Source: Nymphaea colorata (lineage: Eukaryota; Streptophyta; Magnoliopsida; Nymphaeales; Nymphaeaceae). From it: DNA of 64,000 bases. Within the stretch, counting starts at the first letter, position 1, and every line of letters begins with the position of its first letter. A program made the translations under genes and the position numbers. Where the stretch lies: NCBI RefSeq assembly GCF_008831285.2, contig NC_045138.2, forward strand, positions 21,177,934 to 21,241,933, given 5' to 3'. Positions 50,101-53,042 of the stretch are shown here, one piece after another. The notes below the pieces were generated by a model. That model saw nothing but the letters and a program-made list of their open reading frames with translations, was not told where the DNA came from and did not search any database.

Positions 50101-52957
50101 ATTTTTTCAGAATTTTTTCTATTTTTTCTAATTAATTTTTTTTAAATACAATACGGTTACGATATTTTACGATACAATATATCTTAAAGCCAAACCGATA
50201 CGGCTTACGATACGCTTTTTACAACATTGGTTTGTATATGTGGGACAGCGGGGTGTGCGTGTGTGCGCGCGAGCATGTGAGACAAAGAGATGCTTTGGAT
50301 AAATTGTTTTTATATTAATAGACATATTTTAAAACCCATCGCCAAAGTAATAAGAAAAAAAAAATGACAAAATATTAATGAAAAGATGGGATGGATGAAA
50401 AGAGAACGTATGCTTTTTTTTATATGAATGAATACTTCCTTAGAATGCATGTTTTTTTTTTATGTGAATGAATACTTCCTTGGCACAAATTACAAGATAG
50501 AGAGAGGGAGAGCTGGAACTCTCATTCGTTAGTGTGACAAGTGATCCTACACTACACATGTGCAACCACATGCATGCGCGTGATCTCAATGCCATAGTTC
50601 ACAATTGACTATTAAATAATTGTTTTTGCATATACTAAAATCAACCATAGCCACAAATATCATTCTCGAGTTTTCAACAACAAGGTATTTTTTGGGTATA
50701 TTTTGTTAAAATTGTTTGTCTCGAGATAATCTAGAAAAATCCAAAAAATTAGGTAAAAATAAATTAAATGAGAAACTAACAAATAGACATAAAAATACCA
50801 GATAACATGATAAAAATAATGCCTTAATGATGATAAGAATGATGATAAATAATTTAATTTAAGTTTGAAGGAGAATTCATGATGTTGCTAATTTTAAAAA
50901 AAGAAAAACGAAAAAATGGGAAAAAGATGAGCAAAAAATGCAATAAAATCAGGAGAAAAAGGCGACAAATATATTCTTCACTTTTTTTTTCAAAAAAAAT
51001 GTGTTTTGGGTTTTTTTTAATTTTTCATTTTTCTCTTTTTTTTTGTTTATATTGGAACATTTTGGAAATTATCGCAATATTTGTCCCTATGAAATCAACA
51101 TTTGAACGTCATTGGATTATAGAAATGTCAAATGTTATCTGCATGTTGAAGAAACACCATTCCTAGAGTCAAGCTATTGATTCTTAGTATAGAAATCAGA
51201 AAAATGAGTTCAAGTTAAAGAGCATTATACTCTCTAGACTAGTCAAGACTATTGCTATATGAGAGTGGTGGTTATGACAATGTCAATTACAAACCAGTTG
51301 TCTAGTGCATGTCAAAGCTATATAAGTAGCTAGCTAATGCTGATGTGAAAGGGTATTCTTGACAGCAGATGAACTCTTAGAACTCCATATCATTTCAACC
51401 CTAGGATGACAGAATAAGTCAAATTAAGTCTAATACTCATATACTTCTATCTTTCCCTCCTTCCCTCTAGGCTTCTACCTACAGATTGATACAAAAATTT
51501 CTGCTCCTACAAATGACAGTTATCAGAATGTCCATACAAAGTTACAAACCGTGTCAAGGATATAAAAAAGTAACCAATGCTTATCCATAACTGCATACTT
51601 GACAGCTTATACATCTACTGAACTCCATATCAGTTGGATCATAAGATGATAAGAACGAGTTAAATTAAGTCCACACTAAATTGACAGTTCTAAGAATGCC
51701 ACTTATGAACCAAAAACCTAAAATGATAGTTAGGACTTCGAAGAATACCAATAATTATAAGCATGCCAAGAATGACGGCTATATCAATGCCAATATGAAC
51801 CAAAGATCTAAAGCATGTCAAAGATATTGACACGTAACTAGATCATTCTGATCAGTAAGTGTATACTTCACGACAGATGCATTTGTGCAACTCTACTCTA
51901 AACTTGGACCGTAAGATGACAGCAAAGAGTTAGATTAAGTTCTGGACTCAATTGGTCTCTTCCTACGACTACCCTGTAACAACACAAGAAAGACTCCAGT
52001 ACAGAAGCGTTTACCCGTTAAAATAACAAAAGACTGCGACTTTAAGCAAACTAAAGAGTCGATAATACTAGTTGCACGTACCACTGTATGACACCAACTC
52101 CTTGTCTTTCTTCCCCGACGTGTACGGAGTATTCATTCACCTTTTCGCAGAATTCTCTGCCGAGCATGTTGTCCAATGCGATGTCTATGTCATAGCAATC
52201 CTTGCTCAGAAGCTGAAAATCCAAACAGAAGATTAAACGCATCAATGCAAACGACTTGAAGGTTTGTGCTTCTGCACAACAAGAGCGACCAGAAATCCAA
52301 CAACAAATGCCCGCATCCCCATATTTCTCGATAGGAAGACTTACATTTGAAAAAAACAACAACAAAAACAACAGAAGGAAAAGAGAGTGCGAACAACCAC
52401 ATTAGTTACGACTGCCAAAACTTCCCAAGGAAAGCTATATCAAAAGCAGAACAACCCATTAGTCATTAGACCAAAAAGAGCGGCGCAGATGCTTCGTGTT
52501 GATCGAAAGTTATTTATCAAATGAGTTCTCGCCAATCTATAACCTCACAATTAGATGACACGACCTAATCTCCAATGCCGTTTGTTTCTGACGACCGTTG
52601 AGCTGCTCAGAGAAGAGAGAAAGCCACGTCGACACCCCGGAGCGAAGGGAAAACGACTAAACGAGGACAAATGGGCGAACACGAACTTACCTTGTCGCGA
52701 ACCCAGCCACCGGCAACCCGGAGCTCGGTCTTGAGATCAAAGTGGCGGAGCACCTGGAGGAGACGGTCGAATATCTTCCGTTCCTTCTCCGTGAGCTCAA
52801 TTCGGTCCTTCACCTGGACACTGGTGCAGAGCGCCATGATAGCCCCGACCCTCCTCCTCCGGCTGCTGCTCTGGCCGGCGATAAGGCGGCGGGGGAGGAT
52901 GCCGAGGCGGATGGGAGGGTGTGCGAATGGGCGGGCCAAGAACGAGAGCGCCTTCAT
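4505..52957 (-). CDS. CCA: CCA tRNA nucleotidyltransferase gene (15 coding exons)
   Basis: This enzyme adds or repairs the 3'-terminal CCA of tRNAs from CTP and ATP without a template. In plants one gene is known to supply cytosol, mitochondria and plastids. I joined 15 exons at GT-AG sites with consistent phase, giving 1,659 nt and 552 residues with no internal stop, close to the size known for plant homologues. Class II nucleotidyltransferase landmarks appear in order: GGWVRDK (about residues 83-89), the catalytic D-x-D in DCYDIDIAL (exon 2), RRDLTIN (exon 4), [18 protein letters not shown] (exons 6-7) and ERIGHE (end of exon 7). A plant-type helical C-terminus ends in [10 protein letters not shown] and a short basic tail. 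The N-terminal 40 residues are Arg/Ser-rich, like an organelle-targeting peptide, and are followed by a second in-frame Met. Introns range from 73 bp to 27.2 kb. The frame is intact, so the gene looks functional despite its transposon load. Exon junctions are inferred by eye. Confidence 0.95.
4683..4780 (-). CDS. CCA: CCA exon 14
   Basis: A 98-nt exon encoding [18 protein letters not shown] then [20 protein letters not shown] plus GG-P-x-x-x-EW matches the enzyme's tail. Acceptor TTGCAG, donor GTAATG, end phase 0. The last 18 or so bases also fall inside the 201-bp tandem duplication. Confidence 0.93.
4781..6352 (-). other. CCA intron 13
   Basis: A 1.57 kb AT-rich intron. It holds a compound microsatellite, (CT)n then (CA)n, at about 5104-5184. 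About four diverged 65-75-bp tandem units at 5200-5470 are each marked by GTACACATGAA and GGTATAAATTG-like words. No other feature seen. Confidence 0.75.
6353..6508 (-). CDS. CCA: CCA exon 13 (downstream side of the giant intron)
   Basis: A 156-nt exon encoding [20 protein letters not shown], then [18 protein letters not shown] and SVLDM. E-I-K-D-x-W-R-V is a hallmark of plant CCA C-terminal domains. Acceptor GATCAG, donor GTAAGT, end phase 1. Confidence 0.93.
6509..7868. other. Intron 12 sequence left of element A
   Basis: AT-rich to about 7200, then a (GT)n run at 7245-7267. A TACCGGTAC-type foldback fragment follows at about 7275-7360. The sequence from 7430 is GC-richer and C/T-rich, unlike the surrounding intron. 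It ends with an ATG-led open frame at 7810 that is cut by element A (see the split coding-like block). Confidence 0.5.
7810..7868 (+). pseudogene. Left half of a coding-like block split by element A
   Basis: ATG at 7810 opens [18 protein letters not shown], a Ser-rich, acid-poor start resembling a plastid transit peptide, after a C/T-rich leader-like stretch. Across the element A target site the frame continues at 17357. Not recognised; possibly a retroposed or captured gene fragment. Low certainty. Confidence 0.3.
7869..8123 (-). repeat. Element A 3' LTR
   Basis: A 255-bp LTR, TGTTGAAG...GTTTCTACA on the minus strand. The first six bases, TGTTGA, supply the last Cys codon and stop codon of pol. 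Confidence 0.92.
8118..10875 (-). pseudogene. Element A pol, second part (integrase, RT, RNaseH), degraded
   Basis: Continues directly after element B with the integrase CDVCHL zinc half, HSDVWGP and [14 protein letters not shown] follows with YVDDM, and RNaseH with [11 protein letters not shown] and CDNKSAI. Compared with element C there are stops at 10586, 9735 and 9174 (each CGA to TGA), a TGG-to-TGA stop near 8565, a frameshift around 9900-9950, a short deletion near 9710 and a loss after MSQ in RT. Confidence 0.9.
10876..11350 (+). repeat. Element B 5' LTR
   Basis: TGTTAGAATTTAAATATTAG...GATTTACA, 475 bp. It contains a TATATATATGGG box near 11153 and a 12-bp inverted pair CAACGGCTAGA/TCTAGCCGTTG at 11087-11104. 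Confidence 0.94.
11648..12562 (+). CDS. Element B gag (truncated by frameshift)
   Basis: Starts [18 protein letters not shown] and has the copia gag helical domain ([18 protein letters not shown]) and a zinc knuckle [14 protein letters not shown] (C-x2-C-x4-H-x4-C). The frame ends at TAG 12560-12562. The pol frame is open upstream of that point in another phase, so a one-base change near 12545-12555 separates gag from pol. Copia elements usually have one continuous frame. Confidence 0.9.
   Translation: MDERTSSTPLPKLTSSNYVSWAKTMEHFIRSKGLWGLVDGSKSEPQLVLTKTIDGKAQELDGVEKDKAMNEYERKWEEWKIGHHKIITWIIACVDTTTMGQIAKHNFAHEAWEFLKKTHTMKDVAYMCNLQMNIASLQQGDKSIKEYVGEMEQLWDELALFEPEWYDPRDIGVREKQIQREKFYKFILGLRSEYDGVKTSLLHRHKVPSMNEAIAELQMEENRLNFSKDKSESVLATSRPGAHMRTYRPPHFNRNYEHSNNGNKKIICFHCQEEGHTKLRCPKLRRFDKKTSVAGTMYEESNLT
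12655..15426 (+). CDS. Element B pol (protease, integrase, RT)
   Basis: 923 codons from a non-ATG start; the same frame is open back to about 12560. Protease [10 protein letters not shown]; integrase [12 protein letters not shown] and CDDCIKAK zinc region, [26 protein letters not shown] (D-D-E core); [13 protein letters not shown] and YVDDMI; start of RNaseH at ADADWGG. It ends early because a base is missing near 15392-15400. The rest of RNaseH lies in the next frame. Confidence 0.92.
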   Translation: MASTSSSKYSWILDSGASFHMTPCNSLLTECTKEESCPFVKTADGTPLEIKCVGNIDQNFNSKVFKIPKVRFIPKLNLNLLSVSQITNHGCDIVFSQNKFLIQDHLSKKTIGEGSRKNDLYYVDYLDLSNPTCNIVKKSDIQVWHQRLGHSSLGKMSCIPFLEEKCKEMISCDDCIKAKIKALPFGNRNFVAKAPFELVHSDVWGPAPIMSKGGLLYYVIFVDDYSRYAWVYFLKRKSEVFMNFKNFYNMIKTQFDANLKIFRSDSGGEFISNEFEEFLKEKGVIHQKSCPKTPQQNGVAERKHRHILETTRALLISKNVPKNFWAEAILTSIYLINRMPSKVLENISPFQKLFNLEPTYKRFKVFGCKCFILNDKNDKLSSRAIQCVFIGYSETQKGYRCYDIEKDKVYVSRNVIFLEEENGFNENKPKHEDDYSFLWINDDDVDNDDDVLPSSHNDAQNEVENTPFDRSSPRSGGSPREVIVYKRRSQQNIQESQPTLRRSQRDSHPPQKFVSYESFSPKHRACLLAIHSHVEPSSYLEAKTNPHWIEAMNNELRALEDNKTWDIVSLPIGKRTIGCRWVYKVKTRSDGSLERYKARLVAKGYAQEYGIDYEETFAPVARMTSVRALIAIASIKQWSIYQLDVKNAFLNGYLNEEVYMDSSPGLDLPQGKVLYLRKALYGLKQAPKAWFDMFSNVMFKQGFKSCYSDTAMFVKNTTIGIIVLLLYVDDMIITGNDANEIMQVKDFLKNEFEMTDLGKLTYFLGIEVAYSRRGYLLSQMKFANDIISRSGITDDKVVDTPEALGVKMKIDDGEILENPTPFRQLVGALTYLSITRPDISHAVHVISQFQQRPTSVHMGAALRIVRYVKHTITKGLFLSSSSNLNMIAYADADWGGDPNNRHSTTGFCVFLGDSYFVEVQKTK
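15389..15775 (+). pseudogene. Element B RNaseH tail in a shifted frame
   Basis: Reads [20 protein letters not shown], then [13 protein letters not shown] and [15 protein letters not shown], completing copia RNaseH. It overlaps the end of the pol frame, which proves a frameshift inside the pol gene. Confidence 0.9.
15789..16263 (+). repeat. Element B 3' LTR
   Basis: Same length as the 5' LTR. The two visible differences are CCCTTG/CCCTCG and GGCTCGG/GGCTTGG. Confidence 0.94.
16264..16857 (-). pseudogene. Element A pol, first part (protease, GAG-pre-integrase)
   Basis: Reads [17 protein letters not shown] (aspartic protease, DSGA) and then [17 protein letters not shown] (start of the integrase zinc region). 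It is interrupted at the AGTCA target site of element B at 16264. No gag domain or zinc knuckle precedes the protease; only about 230 bp separate it from the primer-binding site. Confidence 0.9.
17099..17351 (-). repeat. Element A 5' LTR
   Basis: A 253-bp LTR of the same family as the left one and, more distantly, as the LTRs of element C. The tRNA-iMet primer-binding site follows immediately on the minus strand. Confidence 0.92.
17352..17652 (+). pseudogene. Right half of the split coding-like block
   Basis: Reading on from the left half, the frame stays open for about 56 codons ([15 protein letters not shown], then [12 protein letters not shown] and further) to a TGA near 17520. A second frame is open to 17652. 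GC content is higher than in the flanking intron. The product is not recognised. Confidence 0.3.
17353..19097. other. Intron 12 sequence between elements A and D
   Basis: Besides the coding-like block it contains a complete foldback element (18047-18344) and the right part of a related copy ending ACCCATGTGACATAG near 18787. The rest is AT-rich without recognisable genes. Confidence 0.6.
18047..18344. mobile_element. Foldback element, TACCGGTAC type, 8-bp target duplication
   Basis: 298 bp. The left end CAATGTCACACGGGTATG mirrors the right end (reverse complement CTATGCCACATGGGTACG). The interior has CCATACCGGTACGGCGGTA and its counterpart. It is flanked by ATTAGAGG (18039-18046) and ATTAGAAG (18345-18352), a 7/8 match. 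Related fragments occur at about 7275-7360, 18700-18787 and 39485-39920. Confidence 0.75.
19098..19385 (+). repeat. Element D 5' LTR
   Basis: TGTTAGAATATATTG...GTTTCTACA. It carries CCTATATATTC, a likely TATA box, near 19207. An imperfect inverted pair GGACCGGG/CCCGGTCC-type surrounds the GTCCATATCTGGAC palindrome. Confidence 0.94.
19386..19801 (+). other. Element D GC-rich leader
   Basis: The untranslated leader between primer-binding site and gag is dominated by GCCGCC-like triplets and opens long Ala/Pro-rich frames in several phases. These frames have no recognisable domain and are not called as genes. Elements A and C have leaders of the same character. Confidence 0.7.
19802..24100 (+). 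CDS. Element D gag-pol polyprotein with one amber codon
   Basis: 1,432 codons in one frame, opened by ATGGCTGACGC. Gag domain ([14 protein letters not shown]) and zinc knuckle [14 protein letters not shown]. Protease [13 protein letters not shown]. Integrase zinc region ([19 protein letters not shown]), then [15 protein letters not shown] and [24 protein letters not shown] and YVDDMI; RNase[27 protein letters not shown] and [11 protein letters not shown] at 20318-20320 (codon 173) interrupts gag; the frame reopens at once with ATG at 20333. The codon was probably CAG. No other disruption was seen. Confidence 0.94.
24095..24382 (+). repeat. Element D 3' LTR
   Basis: Begins TGTTAG, which provides the last Cys codon and the TAG stop of pol (24098-24100). 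Differs from the 5' LTR at ATCTGG/ATTTGG and CACTAC/CTCTAC. Confidence 0.94.
24388..25283. other. Intron 12 sequence between elements D and C
   Basis: AT-rich with a short AGC repeat (ACATCAGCAGCAGCAGC) near 24567. No coding or RNA feature seen. The right part, from 25076, is one arm of the foldback element that element C interrupts. Confidence 0.55.
25289..25545 (+). repeat. Element C 5' LTR
   Basis: 257 bp, TGTTGAAGTATG...GTTTCTACA. It contains GGATCGGGTCCGGATCCG near the 5' end. Confidence 0.93.
25546..26619 (+). other. Element C leader with GCC-triplet microsatellite
   Basis: The primer-binding site (25546-25557) is followed by a long CCGCCGCTG tract at about 25625-25830. It yields poly-Ala, poly-Gly or poly-Pro frames on both strands, which are not genes. 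The remaining leader to 26619 has no gag domain or zinc knuckle. Confidence 0.75.
26620..28209 (+). pseudogene. Element C pol, first part (protease, integrase)
   Basis: ATG at 26620 ([12 protein letters not shown]), then [17 protein letters not shown] protease, [17 protein letters not shown] and CDVCHLAKH zinc region, [17 protein letters not shown] and [12 protein letters not shown]. The frame is open further upstream but without a known domain. It runs out of phase in a 36-bp tandem duplication around 28045-28125, where the first unit lacks one C (GGTCATC versus GGTCCATC). Confidence 0.9.
28065..29966 (+). pseudogene. Element C pol, second part (RT, RNaseH)
   Basis: Resumes in a different frame with [13 protein letters not shown] has [27 protein letters not shown] and [11 protein letters not shown]; RNaseH has [26 protein letters not shown] and RTKHVEID, ending EGEC at the LTR. 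At about 29311 RT reads [11 protein letters not shown], where A and D have about 8 more residues between RRY/GRY and YLTLTRPD. This is an in-frame loss likely to damage RT. Confidence 0.9.
29961..30216 (+). repeat. Element C 3' LTR
   Basis: 256 bp. The first six bases, TGTTGA, end the pol frame (Cys, stop). Confidence 0.93.
30222..33696. other. Right part of intron 12
   Basis: AT-rich. A (TA)n run lies at about 31208-31226. A decayed copia gag lies at 31440-32170. The stretch 32170-33000 may be its leader or LTR but no ends are clear. From 33000 to 33696 nothing recognisable except intron sequence next to exon 12. Confidence 0.55.
31440..32170 (-). pseudogene. Decayed Ty1/copia gag remnant
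   Basis: On the minus strand, fragments such as [30 protein letters not shown] and [17 protein letters not shown] follow the order of the copia gag helical domain (L-x-x-x-NY, then a long helical region). Interrupted by several stops and frame changes. An old insertion, oriented like the host gene. Confidence 0.6.
33697..33826 (-). CDS. CCA: CCA exon 12 (upstream side of the giant intron)
   Basis: A 130-nt exon encoding [18 protein letters not shown] through [15 protein letters not shown] plus one base. It ends in phase 1. Joined to exon 13, 27 kb away, the split codon restores a continuous AGLLL stretch as in homologues. Acceptor GGCAG, donor GTTCAC. Confidence 0.92.
33960..34022 (-). CDS. 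CCA: CCA exon 11
   Basis: A 63-nt exon encoding [20 protein letters not shown] plus Thr, matching the family segment before the V-x-x-L-H helix. Acceptor AATACAG, donor GTTAGC, phase 0 at both ends. Confidence 0.93.
35215..35298 (-). CDS. CCA: CCA exon 10
   Basis: An 84-nt exon encoding [19 protein letters not shown] then NYTDSKGKK. The QRRLxLY stretch is typical of the C-terminal helical body of plant CCA enzymes. Acceptor TTTTTAG, donor GTGATC, phase 0 at both ends. Confidence 0.92.
36235..36900 (+). pseudogene. Decayed copia pol remnant in CCA intron 9
   Basis: Pieces parallel element B pol in the same order: GAAAATGGCTTTGATGAAAC (compare ENGFNEN in B), a repeated Asp/Asn codon stretch, a CRWYLK-like piece, and [10 protein letters not shown] then HMTSVR (compare [10 protein letters not shown] and RMTSVR). 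Many stops; an old relative of element B. Confidence 0.6.
37455..37521 (-). CDS. CCA: CCA exon 9
   Basis: A 67-nt exon encoding [18 protein letters not shown] then STFS, which fits the helix preceding DDQRRL in plant homologues. Acceptor CATACAG, donor GTGAGT, end phase 0. It is isolated between introns of 3.8 and 2.2 kb. It was identified by frame and position more than by strong conservation. Confidence 0.82.
37837..37998. repeat. 81-bp tandem duplication in CCA intron 8
   Basis: Two adjacent 81-bp units (37837-37917 and 37918-37998) differ at about one position, so the duplication is recent. Each contains AAGCTTGATGTCATGACATC on the minus strand, which may derive from a copia QLDVKNAF stretch. 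Confidence 0.88.
38105..38480 (+). pseudogene. Decayed copia RT remnant in CCA intron 8
   Basis: Open to 38303 with [23 protein letters not shown] and KEVQSFF, matching the RT active-site block (YVDDM). Further on, the decayed [17 protein letters not shown] parallels element B's [15 protein letters not shown]. Stops and indels throughout. Confidence 0.75.
38503..38600. repeat. Fragment of the TATCGTACGATACG foldback family
   Basis: Starts GCAATGTTGTAAAATGCATATCG, like the left end of the complete copy at 49909-50229, then GTATCGTAAACG. The right end was not found. Confidence 0.45.
39095..39404. mobile_element. MITE, CATAGCCACAAATAT family (copy 1)
   Basis: Left terminus CATAGCCACAAATATC; the right terminus reads TGTCTGTGGCTATG, the inverted counterpart. 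Flanked by ATATTAAG (39087-39094) and ATATTGAG (39405-39412), 7/8 identical. Its interior shares GGAGGTCATGTTAAATA and AAACAAGAGGAAATAAAACA with the copy at 47750. Confidence 0.75.
39485..39920. mobile_element. Diverged TACCGGTAC-type foldback copy
   Basis: The left part has CGACATGAGTACAGGTACGG; the right part has CACCTGTACTCGTACCTATG then TGACATAGG, inverted relative to the left. Weaker than the copy at 18047 and no target duplication found. Confidence 0.4.
40625..41030 (+). repeat. LTR-like block with 65-bp tandem repeats
   Basis: Contains 2.7 copies of a 65-66-bp unit (40693-40758, 40759-40823, partial to about 40870) with GTAATATGTGAAGTCTC in each. Then a TATAAATATGGG box near 40913, a C/T-rich stretch, and GATATTGGTGCCAG near 41025 that resembles a primer-binding site. 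The arrangement suggests a solo LTR or end of a decayed element. LTR ends are not established. Confidence 0.4.
41329..41456 (-). CDS. CCA: CCA exon 8
   Basis: Encodes [14 protein letters not shown], then [18 protein letters not shown] and SVSDDCD. I chose the donor GTAATT at 41328 because it gives phase 2, matching exon 9. A stronger-looking internal GTAAGT at 41348 would shift exon 9 out of its conserved frame. It remains a possible alternative donor. Confidence 0.85.
41626..41735 (-). CDS. CCA: CCA exon 7: ERIGHE motif
   Basis: A 110-nt exon encoding [15 protein letters not shown] through SKERIGHE. The ERIGxE motif marks the end of the conserved catalytic core. Acceptor TGCTAG, donor GTAATG, end phase 0. 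Confidence 0.94.
41936..42315. repeat. Diverged member of the CATAGCCACAAATAT family
   Basis: Begins CCATAGTGACCAAAAC with TTTTTTCTTGGGTAT downstream, like the left part of the copy at 49577. The interior is AT-rich. The right terminus has decayed (TTTGTGATACGC). Lies in CCA intron 6. Confidence 0.4.
42516..42614 (-). CDS. CCA: CCA exon 6: nucleotide-selection region
   Basis: A 99-nt exon encoding [32 protein letters not shown] and the first base of the next Gly codon. In the family, D-x-x-R in DDPLRVLR selects CTP and ATP by hydrogen bonding. Intron 5 between this and exon 5 is only 103 bp. Acceptor TTTCAG, donor GTATCT. Confidence 0.94.
42718..42767 (-). CDS. CCA: CCA exon 5
   Basis: A 50-nt exon encoding [16 protein letters not shown]. 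Acceptor TTGGCAG, donor GTAACA, end phase 1. It completes the serine codon begun in exon 4. Confidence 0.93.
43250..43990 (+). repeat. GC-richer block with TATA box, possible solo LTR
   Basis: Base composition differs from the flanking intron. It has CCTATATAAGGAC near 43699, about 60 bp before an AGAAGGGCCTCGGCC stretch. A 143-codon frame (43248-43679) shows no known domain. No terminal TG...CA or target duplication established, so the call is tentative. Confidence 0.3.
44060..44930. repeat. Degenerate AGATCCAAATC tandem array
   Basis: About 870 bp in which the words GATCCAAATCTAG, AAATCCAAAACT and close variants recur every 12-25 bases on the + strand. Reads as a decayed minisatellite. The frames it opens are not genes. 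Confidence 0.7.
45165..45357. mobile_element. GAGCTCGAG-rich MITE-like element
   Basis: Dense in AGCTCGAGCCGAGTTCGAG and its complement on one strand, so it can fold back. The right end is CGCACATGAACAGCCCTAG. Resembles the element at 1223-1731 in word content (GAGTTCGAG). The left end is unclear. Confidence 0.45.
46499..46551 (-). CDS. CCA: CCA exon 4: RRDLTIN motif
   Basis: A 53-nt exon encoding [17 protein letters not shown]. The Arg-Arg-Asp of this motif contacts the incoming nucleotide in the enzyme family. Acceptor GTTGCAG, donor GTACTC, end phase 2. Confidence 0.94.
47465..47749. mobile_element. GGCCCGGG-rich foldback element
   Basis: The left end CATGGGCATCAGGTGGGGTA and right end (reverse complement CCTGGGCATCGGGCCAGCCC) are imperfect inverted repeats around an AT-rich core. 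About 285 bp, noncoding. It abuts the next MITE directly. Confidence 0.6.
47750..48228. mobile_element. MITE, CATAGCCACAAATAT family (copy 2)
   Basis: Termini CATAACCACAAATATCG and GATATTTGTGGCTATG are inverted repeats. The interior is nearly colinear with the copy at 39095. No target duplication; the left neighbour is another foldback element. Lies in CCA intron 3. Confidence 0.7.
48283..48400 (-). CDS. CCA: CCA exon 3
   Basis: Encodes about residues 133-172: [15 protein letters not shown], then [12 protein letters not shown] and SRIPAM. This is the highly conserved stretch after the D-x-D strand in plant CCA enzymes. Acceptor GTTGCAG, donor GTATAA, end phase 0. Confidence 0.94.
48675..49490. 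repeat. Diverged direct duplication with 39-bp triplet repeats
   Basis: Blocks at about 48675-48890 and 49254-49490 are homologous (AAGCTGCTAGYCMATTKGCAA, then ATGCAGTKSAATGTRATC, then ATAGGTGGAT). Between them three 39-bp units (49151-49189, 49190-49228, 49229-49267) share CAAAAGTGAGCTAAGCTG. All lie in CCA intron 2. Confidence 0.7.
49577..49872. mobile_element. MITE, CATAGCCACAAATAT family (copy 3)
   Basis: Left end CATTGCCACAAATATCG, then TTTTTCTTGGGTATTTTTTGG. Right end GATAATTTGTGACACTG. Shorter and more diverged than copies 1 and 2; target duplication not convincing. Confidence 0.5.
49909..50229. mobile_element. Foldback element of TATCGTACGATACG words
   Basis: Ends CAATGTTGTA and TACAACATTG are perfect inverted repeats. 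Flanks GTTTCTAT (49901-49908) and GTTTGTAT (50230-50237) match 7/8. The interior is packed with TATCGTACGATAC-type palindromic words (at least 12 near-copies of CGATAC or GTATCG). 321 bp. Confidence 0.75.
50646..51091. mobile_element. MITE, CATAGCCACAAATAT family (copy 4), 8-bp target duplication
   Basis: Left end CATAGCCACAAATATC, right end GCAATATTTGTCCCTATG. Flanked by perfect AAATCAAC duplications (50638-50645, 51092-51099). 446 bp in CCA intron 2. The best-defined copy of the family and consistent with hAT-type transposition. Confidence 0.8.
51290..51965. repeat. Three diverged repeats in CCA intron 2
   Basis: Blocks at about 51300-51440, 51550-51690 and 51790-51960 share, in order, GTCAAAG/GGATAT, a STATACTTGACAGC-like word, GAACTCCATATCA, GATGACAG and GTYAAATTAAGTC. 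They look like an old tandem multiplication of a 250-300-bp unit. Confidence 0.6.
52082..52212 (-). CDS. CCA: CCA exon 2: catalytic D-x-D
   Basis: Encodes about residues 90-133, including [14 protein letters not shown], whose two Asp residues bind the catalytic metals in class II nucleotidyltransferases. The acceptor is TTTTCAG and the donor GTACGT. It ends in phase 2, and the next exon completes the codon. Confidence 0.94.
52691..52957 (-). CDS. CCA: CCA exon 1: targeting peptide and start of catalytic head
   Basis: This exon encodes residues 1-89. Residues 1-40 are rich in Arg, Ser and Ala and poor in acidic residues, as expected for a mitochondrial or plastid transit peptide. A second in-frame ATG at codon 41 (52837) begins [15 protein letters not shown], close to the conserved start of the mature protein. 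Alternative use of two starts for cytosolic and organellar forms is known for plant CCA enzymes and is inferred here. The exon ends in GGWVRDK at a GTAAGT donor. Exon ends have phase 0. Confidence 0.95.
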
Positions 52958-53042
52958 GGTTTTCCCCCCATATATTGAACCGTTTTCTTTTGGGGGTCAC
53001 CTCCTCGTTTTCAAGATTCAGAAGGGCGCCCGTTGCCCTCAT
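52797..53042 (-). CDS. Upstream overlapping ORF on the CCA transcript
   Basis: The ATG at 53042 lies 85 nt upstream of the CCA start, in another frame. It reads 81 codons past both candidate CCA start codons (52957 and 52837). The Pro/Arg-rich product has no known domain. If the transcript starts upstream of 53042 it would act as an overlapping uORF. Regulatory role is inference only. Confidence 0.4.
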   Translation of the reverse strand: MRATGALLNLENEEVTPKRKRFNIWGENHEGALVLGPPIRTPSHPPRHPPPPPYRRPEQQPEEEGRGYHGALHQCPGEGPN

